Positions 28,025-36,849 of a stretch of 64,000 bases of DNA are shown here, in pieces (position 1 is the first letter of the stretch; each line of letters opens with the position of its first letter). Below the pieces are notes generated by a model, which saw only the letters and a program-made list of their open reading frames with translations, searched no databases and had not been told where the DNA came from. A program made the translations under genes and the position numbers. Origin of the DNA: Methylophilales bacterium MBRSF5 (GTDB lineage: Bacteria > Pseudomonadota > Gammaproteobacteria > Burkholderiales > Methylophilaceae); the NCBI GenBank assembly GCA_001044335.1, contig CP011001.1, positions 682,001 through 746,000 on the forward strand. The letters are read 5' to 3'.

Positions 28025-29081
28025 TATCCTCAAAGTATCCTCTAATTTGATTTTCTGTAAAAGTTAGCATGTCTTGTTTATTAAAAAATGCATCGTACCA
28101 ATCAATGGTCATGTTTATAGTGTCATGGTAGTCTAATTTGGAAGTCCAATTTAGGTATTTATTAGATTTGCTCGAGTCAAGCTTTAAATATCCAGCCTCA
28201 TGAAAACCAACATGATCTTTCTCAAATTTTATGTCTAAGGAGCTCCATTTTTCTCCAAAGATGGTTATTATATCTTCTACACTCTTTTCTTGAATTGAAC
28301 TTGGTCCAAAATTCCATGAAATATTATCTAATTCAAAGTTTTTAGTATTTAAAAATTCAATTAATTTAAGATAACCACAAAGAGGCTCTAATACATGCTG
28401 CCAAGGCCTTGTTGATAGTGGATTTCTTATGTAAACAGCAGAGTTACTCTCTACGCCTCTTATTAAATCTGGAATCAATCTATCCTTTGACCAATCACCA
28501 CCACCAATAACATTCCCCGACCTTGCAGTAGCCAGGTGATTTGTCGAATTTTTAATAAATGAATTATAAAATGAGGAAGTAACAAGTTCAGAACATGCTT
28601 TACTACTACTGTACGGATCAAAGCCTCCAAGCTCGTCAATCTCTCGATAACCCCATAACCATTCGTTATTTTTGTAGCATTTATCTGTTGTAATATTTAA
28701 AAGACAAGAATTTTTCCGCAACTTCAAACACTCTAGGATATTGACTGTGCCGATCACATTAATTTCGTAGGTGTCTCTTGGATTATTATAAGAGTCGGAT
28801 ACAAGTGGTTGAGCAGCCATATGAATGATAATATCTGGGGCAAAATCTAGAATCGACTGATTTAACGTCTCAAAATCTCTAATATCAGCAAATGTCGTTG
28901 GTATCAAATCACATAAATTTAATAAATTAAACATTGATGGATCAGTGTTAGGTTGTAAAGCATAACCATGCATTTTTGCACCAAGATTATGAAGAATTAA
29001 AGATAGCCATGATCCTTTAAAACCAGTATTACCAGTTACAAAAACTTTTTTATTAATCCAAAAATTTTTATCTAATCCCAT
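28017..29081 (-). CDS. rfbG: CDP-glucose 4,6-dehydratase RfbG
   Basis: An extended SDR that converts CDP-glucose to CDP-4-keto-6-deoxyglucose. It shows the glycine-rich TGNTGFKGSWLSL, the HMAAQPLVSDSY segment and the Y..K pair in YSSSKACSE; TTDKCYKN is characteristic of CDP-glucose dehydratases. The ATG at 29081 is preferred to a TTG three codons upstream and overlaps rfbF by ten bases. About 354 residues, as expected. Confidence 0.93.
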   Translation of the reverse strand: MGLDKNFWINKKVFVTGNTGFKGSWLSLILHNLGAKMHGYALQPNTDPSMFNLLNLCDLIPTTFADIRDFETLNQSILDFAPDIIIHMAAQPLVSDSYNNPRDTYEINVIGTVNILECLKLRKNSCLLNITTDKCYKNNEWLWGYREIDELGGFDPYSSSKACSELVTSSFYNSFIKNSTNHLATARSGNVIGGGDWSKDRLIPDLIRGVESNSAVYIRNPLSTRPWQHVLEPLCGYLKLIEFLNTKNFELDNISWNFGPSSIQEKSVEDIITIFGEKWSSLDIKFEKDHVGFHEAGYLKLDSSKSNKYLNWTSKLDYHDTINMTIDWYDAFFNKQDMLTFTENQIRGYFEDNG

Positions 29082-29839
29082 AACTTCCAAGGTGCCTTAT
29101 TTTGATCCCACATATCATTAAGCATATTTTTTTCCCTTAATGTATCCATCGGTTGCCAAAAACCCTGATGATGAAATGCAGTAAGATTTTTATCATTCAC
29201 TAGATTTTTTAAAGGAGCTTGTTCAAAAACAGTAGAGTCGTCAGCAATATAATCCTTGATTTTTTTATTTAAAACAAAAAAACCACCATTAATAAAATTG
29301 GAATCTCCAATTGGTTTTTCATAAAAGGAAGTAACAACATTTTGATCAATAGCAAGCGCACCAAATCTGCCAGGAGGTTGAACTGCAGTAACGGTCGCGA
29401 TTTTATTAAATTTTTTATGGTGTTCTAATAGCTGAAGTATATTGACATCAGATAACCCATCTCCATAAGTCATAAAAAAGTTATCATCAACGTAATTAAG
29501 TATCTTTTTAATTCTTCCACCAGTCATGGTATTTTCACCTGTATCAATGAGTGTAATTTTCCAATCTTCTGATTTGTTGTTATGAAAATTTATTGAGTTA
29601 TCATGTAAATTAACTGTGAAATCAGATGTATGACTGTAATAGTTGATAAAATATTCTTTTATTAAATAGCCTTTGTAGCCTAAACATATGACAAAATCGT
29701 TAAATCCATAATGTGAATAAATTTTCATGATGTGCCAAAGTATCGGCTTACCGCCGACTTCGACAAGTGGTTTTGGTTTAATATCGGTTTCTTCTGAGAG
29801 TCTTGAACCAAGACCTCCAGCTAAAATAACTGTTTTCAT
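29072..29839 (-). CDS. rfbF: Glucose-1-phosphate cytidylyltransferase RfbF
   Basis: A 255-residue nucleotidyltransferase that makes CDP-glucose from CTP and glucose-1-phosphate, the first step of the CDP-3,6-dideoxyhexose branch. The signature LAGGLGSRLSEETDIKPKPLVEVGGKPI at the N-terminus and TYGDGLSDVN are conserved in RfbF/AscA. It overlaps both neighbouring genes by a few bases, in keeping with a single operon. Confidence 0.94.
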   Translation of the reverse strand: MKTVILAGGLGSRLSEETDIKPKPLVEVGGKPILWHIMKIYSHYGFNDFVICLGYKGYLIKEYFINYYSHTSDFTVNLHDNSINFHNNKSEDWKITLIDTGENTMTGGRIKKILNYVDDNFFMTYGDGLSDVNILQLLEHHKKFNKIATVTAVQPPGRFGALAIDQNVVTSFYEKPIGDSNFINGGFFVLNKKIKDYIADDSTVFEQAPLKNLVNDKNLTAFHHQGFWQPMDTLREKNMLNDMWDQNKAPWKLWD

Positions 29840-30126
29840 AATTTAATTTCTTTAAATGATATTTTTCTATTATTTAAAATTTGTAATATAAGTTTTACTC
29901 TATTACCAAAAAATAAATTTTTAAATATTATAAAAATATTATTACATTGGTTTATTTCTAGATTAAAAAAATCTAGAAATTCTTGCTCAATTACTTTTCT
30001 TGAAAACCCAAAAGGATTGAAATAATGCAATGAATATTTATCAATTTTTTTTCTTTTTAAAATATCAGTAACCTCATCATTGGATATATTATAAATTATC
30101 TTAACATTTAAAATTTTTTGACTCAT
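29836..30126 (-). CDS. Hypothetical protein, 96 residues
   Basis: A basic protein (many K, N and I) that I do not recognise. It has an ATG start at 30126 inside the 3' end of the membrane protein gene (overlap 26 bases), and its stop overlaps the rfbF start by four bases. This tight packing on the same strand argues for a real gene. No signal peptide or clear membrane span is seen, only a moderately hydrophobic stretch (NIFIIFKNLFF). It could be a remnant of a longer enzyme. Confidence 0.5.
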   Translation of the reverse strand: MSQKILNVKIIYNISNDEVTDILKRKKIDKYSLHYFNPFGFSRKVIEQEFLDFFNLEINQCNNIFIIFKNLFFGNRVKLILQILNNRKISFKEIKL

Positions 30127-31477
30127 GTCCCTTAAAATCCTTTATTAACTCAGGAAATAAATCATAATAATTTGGATCACAGTGACCAACAACATAGGAT
30201 TTATTCTCTGGCTTAATTATCTGAGATAGACATGCATGACCCCAAGACCAATCATAGACAAAATAATTAAACCTTTTTTTGTAAAATCTTTTATCATCTT
30301 TGAAATTTAAAAGAAACTCATCTTGTAAAATATAGGGTGTTGGATTAATTTCAATATATTTTTTAAAATCATTTAGATAACTTTTAAACTCGTACGCTTT
30401 AATGAACATGAATAAAGTATTTATTAGGAAAATAATAATAAGTGTATTTAAAGATATTTTAATAAAACCATTAAACTTTTCTAGGCTAAAAAGAAATATA
30501 AATGATGTAAAAAAAATAATAATTAATAAGAACATAGTTTTTGAGAAATAAGAATTAGATGGGTAGTGGTTAGCAGTGTTTGCTAATATACAAAATACGG
30601 CAACTACAAATAAAATAATAATTCTTACTTTTGATTTTTTTTGTTTTTTATCATTTTTATTATTAGCGGTAAAAAAAATTATTGTTGATATGAGCATAGC
30701 TGCAACAAAATATATAATTGTGTCGTATATAAAACCATCTGGCTGTCTATAGGCATATTCAGTTAGCCCCTTAAGACCGTTGGTAACTATTTGAGCATCT
30801 AGTGAAAATTTAGAGCTCAAGATTGCTAAAAGAGAGATTATCAATAATCCAATTTCGGGGATAAAATAATTAATCTTTTTTTTATTGTGGTGATGATTAA
30901 AAAAAATAGTTAATAGTAATATAGAGAAAAATGGAAAAACATCGTATGAAAGAATTAAAATAAATATTGAAATATTAAATATTATTCTGGCTGTTACATC
31001 CTCTGGTAAATCCTTTAATTGAAAAAAAGATGCAATAATGAGGGGTATTAGGGGATATATTAAATTATATTCACCAACAGCAAAAAAACTGTAAGGAATA
31101 TAAAACAAAGATACAATGAGAAAAAAAATAAAGTATCCTATTTTTTTGTAGTCATTTTTGAAGAGCTGAATTGCTCCAAATGAAATTAAAAATGGGATAA
31201 AAAAACCTAAAGCAAATATTTTTTCCGCAATAAAAAGATCTTTAACGTGAAATTGTTGAGAAAAAATCATTGGTATTTTTAATAAAAATTGACTTATAGA
31301 CCTTGTTGGTATTTCAGAAAATACGCCCTGATAAAAATTTTCAAGCAAAATACATGCGCCATCTGCAAATAAATATCTTTCAAAAAAAATCCTATCTGCA
31401 AACAGAACAACTAGTGAAACAAAAGCCAAATAGAAAATTAAAGACTCTTCTTTTACTTTGTGAGTTATAAAATCCAT
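30101..31477 (-). CDS. Multi-span membrane protein, probable GT-C-type glycosyltransferase
   Basis: A 458-residue protein with about ten predicted helices and a C-terminal extracytoplasmic tail of about 85 residues. The first periplasmic loop contains acidic residues (FADGACILLENFYQG), as in GT-C enzymes that use polyprenyl-phosphate sugars. The position ahead of the CDP-sugar genes fits a surface glycan role. I cannot name the family with confidence; an O-antigen polymerase is another option. Confidence 0.55.
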   Translation of the reverse strand: MDFITHKVKEESLIFYLAFVSLVVLFADRIFFERYLFADGACILLENFYQGVFSEIPTRSISQFLLKIPMIFSQQFHVKDLFIAEKIFALGFFIPFLISFGAIQLFKNDYKKIGYFIFFLIVSLFYIPYSFFAVGEYNLIYPLIPLIIASFFQLKDLPEDVTARIIFNISIFILILSYDVFPFFSILLLTIFFNHHHNKKKINYFIPEIGLLIISLLAILSSKFSLDAQIVTNGLKGLTEYAYRQPDGFIYDTIIYFVAAMLISTIIFFTANNKNDKKQKKSKVRIIILFVVAVFCILANTANHYPSNSYFSKTMFLLIIIFFTSFIFLFSLEKFNGFIKISLNTLIIIFLINTLFMFIKAYEFKSYLNDFKKYIEINPTPYILQDEFLLNFKDDKRFYKKRFNYFVYDWSWGHACLSQIIKPENKSYVVGHCDPNYYDLFPELIKDFKGHESKNFKC

Positions 31478-32190
31478 GTTGCACCGCCATCCATAATCAC
31501 TGTTTCACCTGTAATAAATTTAGACCCTTGAAGACATATAAAAGCCACAGCATTTGCCACATCCTCGGGTGAACCCAGGCCTAATGGATAATCATGAATA
31601 TTATTCACTGCGTTACCAATATTTCCCTCCCATAATGGTGTGTCTATGGCTGCTGGTGCAATCGAGTTGACAGTGATATCTTTCTTCAATAAATCTCTGG
31701 CCAACCCATTAAAAGCTGCATCACAACCAGCTTTTGAAGCCGCATACGCCACAGTATTATTGGCGCCAATATAGGCAGAGATTGAAGAAATAAAAACTAT
31801 TCTGCCTGGTTTGTTAATTTTATTAGCGCGGAGTAAATTTGAAACAAAGTCTAATGTTGAAATAAGATTAGATTCTATTACATCTCTAATAAATTTTTTT
31901 GATAACATACGCATTGGTCTAGCGCCAATGATTCCATGACAGAGAATTAAATTATCAAAAGCTTCTACCTCTTTTGCAAATTTTTTAACTGCTTCCTCGT
32001 CATTTAAATCCAAACTTACCGGCACTACTGAATTATTTTTAATTTTATTTAATTTCTCCTCAGACCTGCCGAGGGCAATTACGTTTTGACCCGAGCTTGT
32101 AAATAACTTAACAATCTCTTCACCCAAACCACCAGTCGCACCAGTGACAAGTGTCGTTTTACCATTAATTTTTGCTAAATCATCAAGCAT
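31465..32190 (-). CDS. Short-chain dehydrogenase/reductase, FabG-like (1 of 2)
   Basis: An SDR of about 241 residues with TGATGGLGEE, an HGIIGA active-site region, Ser in FISSISAYIG and the catalytic YAASK. The C-terminal GETVIMDGGATW matches 3-ketoacyl-ACP reductases. The ATG at 32190 is favoured over the upstream ATG because it sits directly before the nucleotide-binding strand. It is the last of four genes (ACP, KAS III, SDR, SDR) that look like a dedicated acyl-building module. The first codons overlap the upstream SDR. Confidence 0.85.
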   Translation of the reverse strand: MLDDLAKINGKTTLVTGATGGLGEEIVKLFTSSGQNVIALGRSEEKLNKIKNNSVVPVSLDLNDEEAVKKFAKEVEAFDNLILCHGIIGARPMRMLSKKFIRDVIESNLISTLDFVSNLLRANKINKPGRIVFISSISAYIGANNTVAYAASKAGCDAAFNGLARDLLKKDITVNSIAPAAIDTPLWEGNIGNAVNNIHDYPLGLGSPEDVANAVAFICLQGSKFITGETVIMDGGATWIL

Positions 32191-32908
32191 ATCGTGACTT
32201 TCCAAGCATACGTCCGGCATCTGCAGCAATCATTTGTCCATTAATCCATTTGCTCCTTTGTGATATTAAAAATAAAAATGGCAAAGATGAATAATCTACA
32301 GGACTTACCCCAATGATATCCTTGTCATTAACTTCAACGCTGTTTGACATATCAGACTCAACATAATCAAAAGATGCCACATTAAAGCGAATTTTATTAG
32401 AAAAGGATACATCTGCGACCAAAGAGCGAGCTAACCCCAACAATCCCATCTTGGCAGCCGCATAAGGAGCGGTGCATGGCGGATGACACAATCTGGCAGC
32501 CGCTGAGGTAAGTACTACAGATCCTGAGTCTTTAATTTTTTTTGACTTGAGTAAGTGTCCTATTAAAGACATGGGCGATGTGAGATTGGTGGTGATTTGC
32601 GGTTCGATCGTTTTTCGTTGCAACATTTTTGGTGGAACAAGTTTGACAATCCCACTGACTACACACACCGCATCTAATACTGGTAACTCTTGAACCAGGT
32701 GTTTTATGGACTCGTCATCATTGATGTCGCATGCGTAATAATTGGTGTTTAATTCTTGAGCTAATTCTTTTAACTTTTCTTTATTTCTTGACGAGAGAAG
32801 GGGTCTGGCTTTGAGTTTTGCTAAGTCAGAAGACAACTGTCTGCCAATCCCCTGACTTGCACCCATCACCAAGATGGTTTTATTTTCTAAGTCTTCAAAA
32901 AAATTCAT
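32183..32908 (-). CDS. Short-chain dehydrogenase/reductase, FabG-like (2 of 2)
   Basis: A 241-residue SDR with GASQGIGRQL, VVSGIV, catalytic Ser in LTSAAARL and YAAAK. It is a divergent paralogue of its neighbour. The pair could carry out two successive reductions (3-keto, and another keto group), or one may act as dehydratase-like enoyl reductase; this is inference. Its start shares the stop codon region of the KAS III gene. Confidence 0.83.
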   Translation of the reverse strand: MNFFEDLENKTILVMGASQGIGRQLSSDLAKLKARPLLSSRNKEKLKELAQELNTNYYACDINDDESIKHLVQELPVLDAVCVVSGIVKLVPPKMLQRKTIEPQITTNLTSPMSLIGHLLKSKKIKDSGSVVLTSAAARLCHPPCTAPYAAAKMGLLGLARSLVADVSFSNKIRFNVASFDYVESDMSNSVEVNDKDIIGVSPVDYSSLPFLFLISQRSKWINGQMIAADAGRMLGKSRYA

Positions 32909-33948
32909 TAGTCATATAAGTGAAAGCTTTTTTCCTGTCCGTTTGCAACGTATCCTAATGTCGACCATGACAAACCGATCCCAAAGCCACACATAATTGT
33001 TTTAGTACTTTGATTGTTCCATTTTCCATCAAGTCGAGCAGTCAACGTTATAGGTATAGAAGCACTGGAGGTATTGCCATGGTCAGATAATGACTCTGGA
33101 AACTTCTCTATCGGGAGTTTTAACTTCATCCGAATTGTGTTATTGATCATTTTGTTCGCCTGATGCAACACAAAATAATCAACCTCTTCCATTTCTAACT
33201 GCATTTCTTTAGCCATTTTAGTGAGCTCATCGGGCACTAATCCTACTGAGAAATTATGAATCGCAGGACCATCCAGCACCACATCTGTTCCAGAGCGCAT
33301 CACACCAGTAGAGTCTAACTTTACGTCATGAGAATCTCGAGTCACAGGTCTTACTTTTCCTCCATGAGGGATGTACAGCGCCTCTAAGCCAGAACCGTCT
33401 GTACCGCAACTAAAGTGTGCTGAATGTTCATGACCTAGGGTTACACTGGTAACCGTACAACCATCGCCAAATAAAACTCCATGCCCTTCATCGGTCGTAC
33501 CGGGACTGTAACTTTGATCACCAACAACGATCAAGACTCTTTTCATACCAGACATTAAATGACCGTGAGCCACAAACAACCCATAGGGATAACCGGAGCA
33601 ACCCAAATTAATATCATACGCCAAGGTCGATTTGCCAAAATGACATCGGTCTTGCAATAACACGGCAGTTCCAGGAATAATATAATCTGGTGATTGGGTT
33701 ACTACAATAATGCCATCCACATCATCCGTGGATAACTTTAACTCTTTAAGCAAAAAGTTTATCCCTGTTTCACCTAAAGTTGAAAATCTTTGTCCTTCAC
33801 TGCAAACATATTTACTTTCAATGCCAATGGACCGCGATAGTCGCTTGATCTTATCACTCGAATCTTCTTTAATAACATTTATTTTTTTTGCAGGGCTTAC
33901 AGAGACCAGGCCCTCAATAAATAAATTGTTCAATCCAATGTGTTTCAT
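32908..33948 (-). CDS. Beta-ketoacyl-ACP synthase III family protein (FabH-like)
   Basis: A 346-residue thiolase-fold enzyme with the Cys-His-Asn triad: Cys in DINLGCSGYPYG, His in FVLHQANKMI and Asn in DHGNTSSAS. It should condense an acyl-CoA or acyl-ACP with malonyl-ACP. Being in a polysaccharide island next to its own carrier protein, it is probably not the housekeeping FabH. It overlaps the ACP gene by four bases. The product may be a short hydroxyacyl group put on an amino sugar. Confidence 0.88.
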   Translation of the reverse strand: MKHIGLNNLFIEGLVSVSPAKKINVIKEDSSDKIKRLSRSIGIESKYVCSEGQRFSTLGETGINFLLKELKLSTDDVDGIIVVTQSPDYIIPGTAVLLQDRCHFGKSTLAYDINLGCSGYPYGLFVAHGHLMSGMKRVLIVVGDQSYSPGTTDEGHGVLFGDGCTVTSVTLGHEHSAHFSCGTDGSGLEALYIPHGGKVRPVTRDSHDVKLDSTGVMRSGTDVVLDGPAIHNFSVGLVPDELTKMAKEMQLEMEEVDYFVLHQANKMINNTIRMKLKLPIEKFPESLSDHGNTSSASIPITLTARLDGKWNNQSTKTIMCGFGIGLSWSTLGYVANGQEKSFHLYD

Positions 33949-34172
33949 TTTGAAACCATATCATACAACTGTTTCGGAGTGACTTGATCTTCCCATAACT
34001 TTTCTCCATTAACTTGGTGATCAAACTCAATCTCACAAAAAGTCATAACCCCTAGGGTAGCCAAAGAATCGAAATCAGGAATTTGACAGAACGAGAGATC
34101 AGGATCAAGGGAGGTTATATCCGGTAGGTCAATTGCTGTAACCAAACCGTCTAAAAAATCGTCGAAACTCAT
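33945..34172 (-). CDS. Acyl carrier protein-like
   Basis: A 75-residue acidic protein with the phosphopantetheine attachment motif in PDFDSLATLG, where the Ser of DSL is expected to be modified. Length and acidity match ACPs, though helix I is divergent. It starts the module ACP-KAS III-SDR-SDR and is separated by one base from the GT2 gene upstream. It probably carries the growing acyl chain for the enzymes encoded downstream. Confidence 0.83.
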   Translation of the reverse strand: MSFDDFLDGLVTAIDLPDITSLDPDLSFCQIPDFDSLATLGVMTFCEIEFDHQVNGEKLWEDQVTPKQLYDMVSK

Positions 34173-34173
34173 A

Positions 34174-35016
34174 TTAAAACCTTTTTAAAAAAAATATTTG
34201 AATTAATTTGATTGCTACATATGCAATTATACCTTTCAAAATAACTAATAAGTTAAAAAACCGTAAACTTTTTAAGGAAATAATTTTTTTTGCCAACAAA
34301 TAATTAACCTGAAAATTAAATAAGTAAGTTGATCTTAAGGTGCCTTGCATTACGTTGATGGTTTCCAGGGTTTTATCAATCTGATAAATATCACTTTGAG
34401 TTGACCAAATCCCTGCAGCATGAACTCTATAAAAAAAACTAGGCTCTTTGATAATTTTTGCAGGGCCATGTTGAAGCAGCTGCATAAATAATGGGTAGTC
34501 CCCTAAGGGCAAATCAATATAAGCTGGGTCAATTCTTGAAATAATTGTTCTTCTGAAGACCACGGTGCCTAGTTGGATAAAATTTCCTAACGAGAGGATG
34601 GAGGCTGAGACATTCCCGTAAAATTTTGAAATGGATTGTTTATCTCGTGTCCCTTTATAAAATCGGGAGCCTACAAAACTAATGTCTTTTTGGTTATTTA
34701 ATATTTGGCTTGCGGTTTCAAGGTATTTGTCATTGACCCAATAGTCATCCCCTTCTAAAATAATAACCAAATCTCCTGAGGCATGTTGAAGTAATTTATC
34801 AATATTTTTAAGGCCGCCTTCATTTTTTTCCCACACGAACAACTGGATTCGATCATCTTGTTTTGCCAATTTTTCCACCACGTGTGCTGTTGCATCCATT
34901 GAAGCATCGTCCCCTACCAGTATTTCAATATCTTTAAAGGACTGGTTTATTGCCGACACAATCGTTTGTTGAATAAAACTCTCTTGGTTAAAAGTGGGAA
35001 TCAGAACGCTTATCAT
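34174..35016 (-). CDS. Glycosyltransferase family 2
   Basis: A 280-residue GT2 protein with VLIPTFNQESFIQQTIVSAI at the N-terminus, DDASMDAT and the metal-binding region in EGDDYWVND. The C-terminal 60 residues are hydrophobic and basic, consistent with membrane association. The donor and acceptor sugars are unknown. It sits between the DegT aminotransferase and the ACP gene. Confidence 0.86.
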   Translation of the reverse strand: MISVLIPTFNQESFIQQTIVSAINQSFKDIEILVGDDASMDATAHVVEKLAKQDDRIQLFVWEKNEGGLKNIDKLLQHASGDLVIILEGDDYWVNDKYLETASQILNNQKDISFVGSRFYKGTRDKQSISKFYGNVSASILSLGNFIQLGTVVFRRTIISRIDPAYIDLPLGDYPLFMQLLQHGPAKIIKEPSFFYRVHAAGIWSTQSDIYQIDKTLETINVMQGTLRSTYLFNFQVNYLLAKKIISLKSLRFFNLLVILKGIIAYVAIKLIQIFFLKRF

Positions 35017-35038
35017 GATTGTATTTTTATATCATTAA

Positions 35039-36121
35039 TTAATTTATAGAATTAATCACCTGAAATACCTTCTTGATCTCGTCAGGTTTCAAATGCAGAT
35101 GAAAGGGGATACCGATGGTGGTTTGAGCTAACATATCTGTCTGCGGCAGGCTATAGGAAGCAAATTGCCTTAAATATTCATTGGCATGGCAGCCTTGATT
35201 CCACCAATCACGCCACTCAATATTATTCTTATCAAACTCTTTAATTAAAAGTTGTTTTATTTTTTTATCTTTGCAATGAATGACGCACGTGGATGAAACA
35301 TAATCAACCCCCCAACCTTGCATGAAATGTATGTTGGGATTGTCTAAAGAGGATAAAAATTTGTGGGCTAATTGAAGATACTTTATTTTTGTTTTGTTCC
35401 AAAACTTCAAGGTAGGAATACCAATAGCGGAATGAATTTCACTCAACTTATGATTTAACCCAGCCTGAATAGAATCTCTTTTGTTAATAAAACCAAAATT
35501 AGAATACGCACGGGCAGACTGAATAATTTTTTTTGATGGTGAATATAACAATCCACCTTCACCAATGGCAAATACTTTAGTCGCATGCATCGATATGACG
35601 ATTGACAGTCTTTTGTTAAATGCATTATCAAATCCAGCTGCTGCATCTACCAAGATTGGAATTGAATATTTTTTGGAAAATTGTCTAGGGCCAGTATCTC
35701 GAATGGGTTTGCCAAACGGGGCCACAAGAAGCAGTATGGCTGTTTCGTTTAATACTCGTTTTGGAACTTGATTTAATTGGTCCTGAGATGGCTGCATTGT
35801 TTTAAGATCAACATCTAGATAATAGGGAACCAAGCCAGCTTCTTTAATAGCCTGCACGGTTGCCACAAATGTCCAGGAAGGAACTAAGCAATATTTTTTT
35901 TTTGGTGCACTGATCGCCTTGATTGCAGACACTAATGCTGAAGTGCCACTGGAAAATAACTCAATATAGTCGCTATCTACATTGAAAAAATGTGCTAACT
36001 TATTTTTAAACTGATTGTAAAGCGGCCCAAAATTAGCAAACCATAAGTTCTTATGCATTTTTGTTAAATATTGTAGGTAATATTTTTTATCGATCATGTA
36101 AGGCTTAAACAGATTAATCAT
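35039..36121 (-). CDS. DegT/DnrJ/EryC1/StrS family aminotransferase
   Basis: A 360-residue PLP-dependent enzyme of the sugar aminotransferase family. The catalytic Lys lies in SMHATKVFAIGEGG, so unlike RfbH this one can transaminate. LFSSGTSALVSAI is the phosphate-binding region. It probably makes an amino sugar from a keto sugar nucleotide, which would supply the amine for the acyl module or for the linked acyltransferase. The product cannot be named from sequence. The ATG overlaps the upstream permease stop. Confidence 0.85.
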   Translation of the reverse strand: MINLFKPYMIDKKYYLQYLTKMHKNLWFANFGPLYNQFKNKLAHFFNVDSDYIELFSSGTSALVSAIKAISAPKKKYCLVPSWTFVATVQAIKEAGLVPYYLDVDLKTMQPSQDQLNQVPKRVLNETAILLLVAPFGKPIRDTGPRQFSKKYSIPILVDAAAGFDNAFNKRLSIVISMHATKVFAIGEGGLLYSPSKKIIQSARAYSNFGFINKRDSIQAGLNHKLSEIHSAIGIPTLKFWNKTKIKYLQLAHKFLSSLDNPNIHFMQGWGVDYVSSTCVIHCKDKKIKQLLIKEFDKNNIEWRDWWNQGCHANEYLRQFASYSLPQTDMLAQTTIGIPFHLHLKPDEIKKVFQVINSIN

Positions 36122-36849
36122 AAAAATAACCTCAATTTTGATTTTAAATCCTTAAGTACAATATATATCACTGCAAAAAAAACTATAAAAGTTAAACCAC
36201 TCAAATAAAACAACTCTTCATCAAACAAGTGCGGGTAAAAACAGAGAAAATTTAATTCATAAAAAAGATGAAATGGATTGAGGGTAATAAGATAAGCAAA
36301 ATTACTTTTTATATCTCGAATGAAATAAATGACTGGCGATAACCAAAAAAGAAGTTGCATAATCAAACCAAAAATTCTTTCAAAGTCATCAAAAATAAAA
36401 GCCAATGGGGCAATTAAGTGTGCCAAAAATATGATCGATAAAATTAATAACAAAGAAATGACAATGACTAAAATCAAGCTTATCAATGGAAATTGAAACC
36501 AAAAGGCATACACCATTAATAAACAGATAAAATTAATGAACTGCATTAGTACTTCAGCATTAATAATAGCTGAGGGTGATAAATAAGAATTCTTTAAGAT
36601 ATGGTTATATTTTTTTAATGAGGTTAATGACAATGTCAATGAATTGGCAATTAAAAAGTAAACCAAAACATTTACTGCTTTTAAGCCAGGTTGCATTGTA
36701 TCTATATTGCCACTAATTAATTTCCCAATAAAAAACTCAATTGAAATACTTGTGATTAGAATGGGTAGTAACCCAATTAGAAAACCAACAATATGATTTT
36801 TTTTCTGCAAAACAAACAGCAACTTAAAAAAAGAAAAAAATTGCTGCAT
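36118..36849 (-). CDS. Polysaccharide ABC transporter permease (Wzm-like)
   Basis: A 243-residue ABC-2 type membrane protein with six predicted helices and SPVIYFIRDI near the C-terminus, a signature of O-antigen and capsule exporters. With the ATPase directly upstream it would move an undecaprenyl-linked polysaccharide across the inner membrane. Start and stop overlap those of the neighbours. Confidence 0.83.
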   Translation of the reverse strand: MQQFFSFFKLLFVLQKKNHIVGFLIGLLPILITSISIEFFIGKLISGNIDTMQPGLKAVNVLVYFLIANSLTLSLTSLKKYNHILKNSYLSPSAIINAEVLMQFINFICLLMVYAFWFQFPLISLILVIVISLLLILSIIFLAHLIAPLAFIFDDFERIFGLIMQLLFWLSPVIYFIRDIKSNFAYLITLNPFHLFYELNFLCFYPHLFDEELFYLSGLTFIVFFAVIYIVLKDLKSKLRLFL

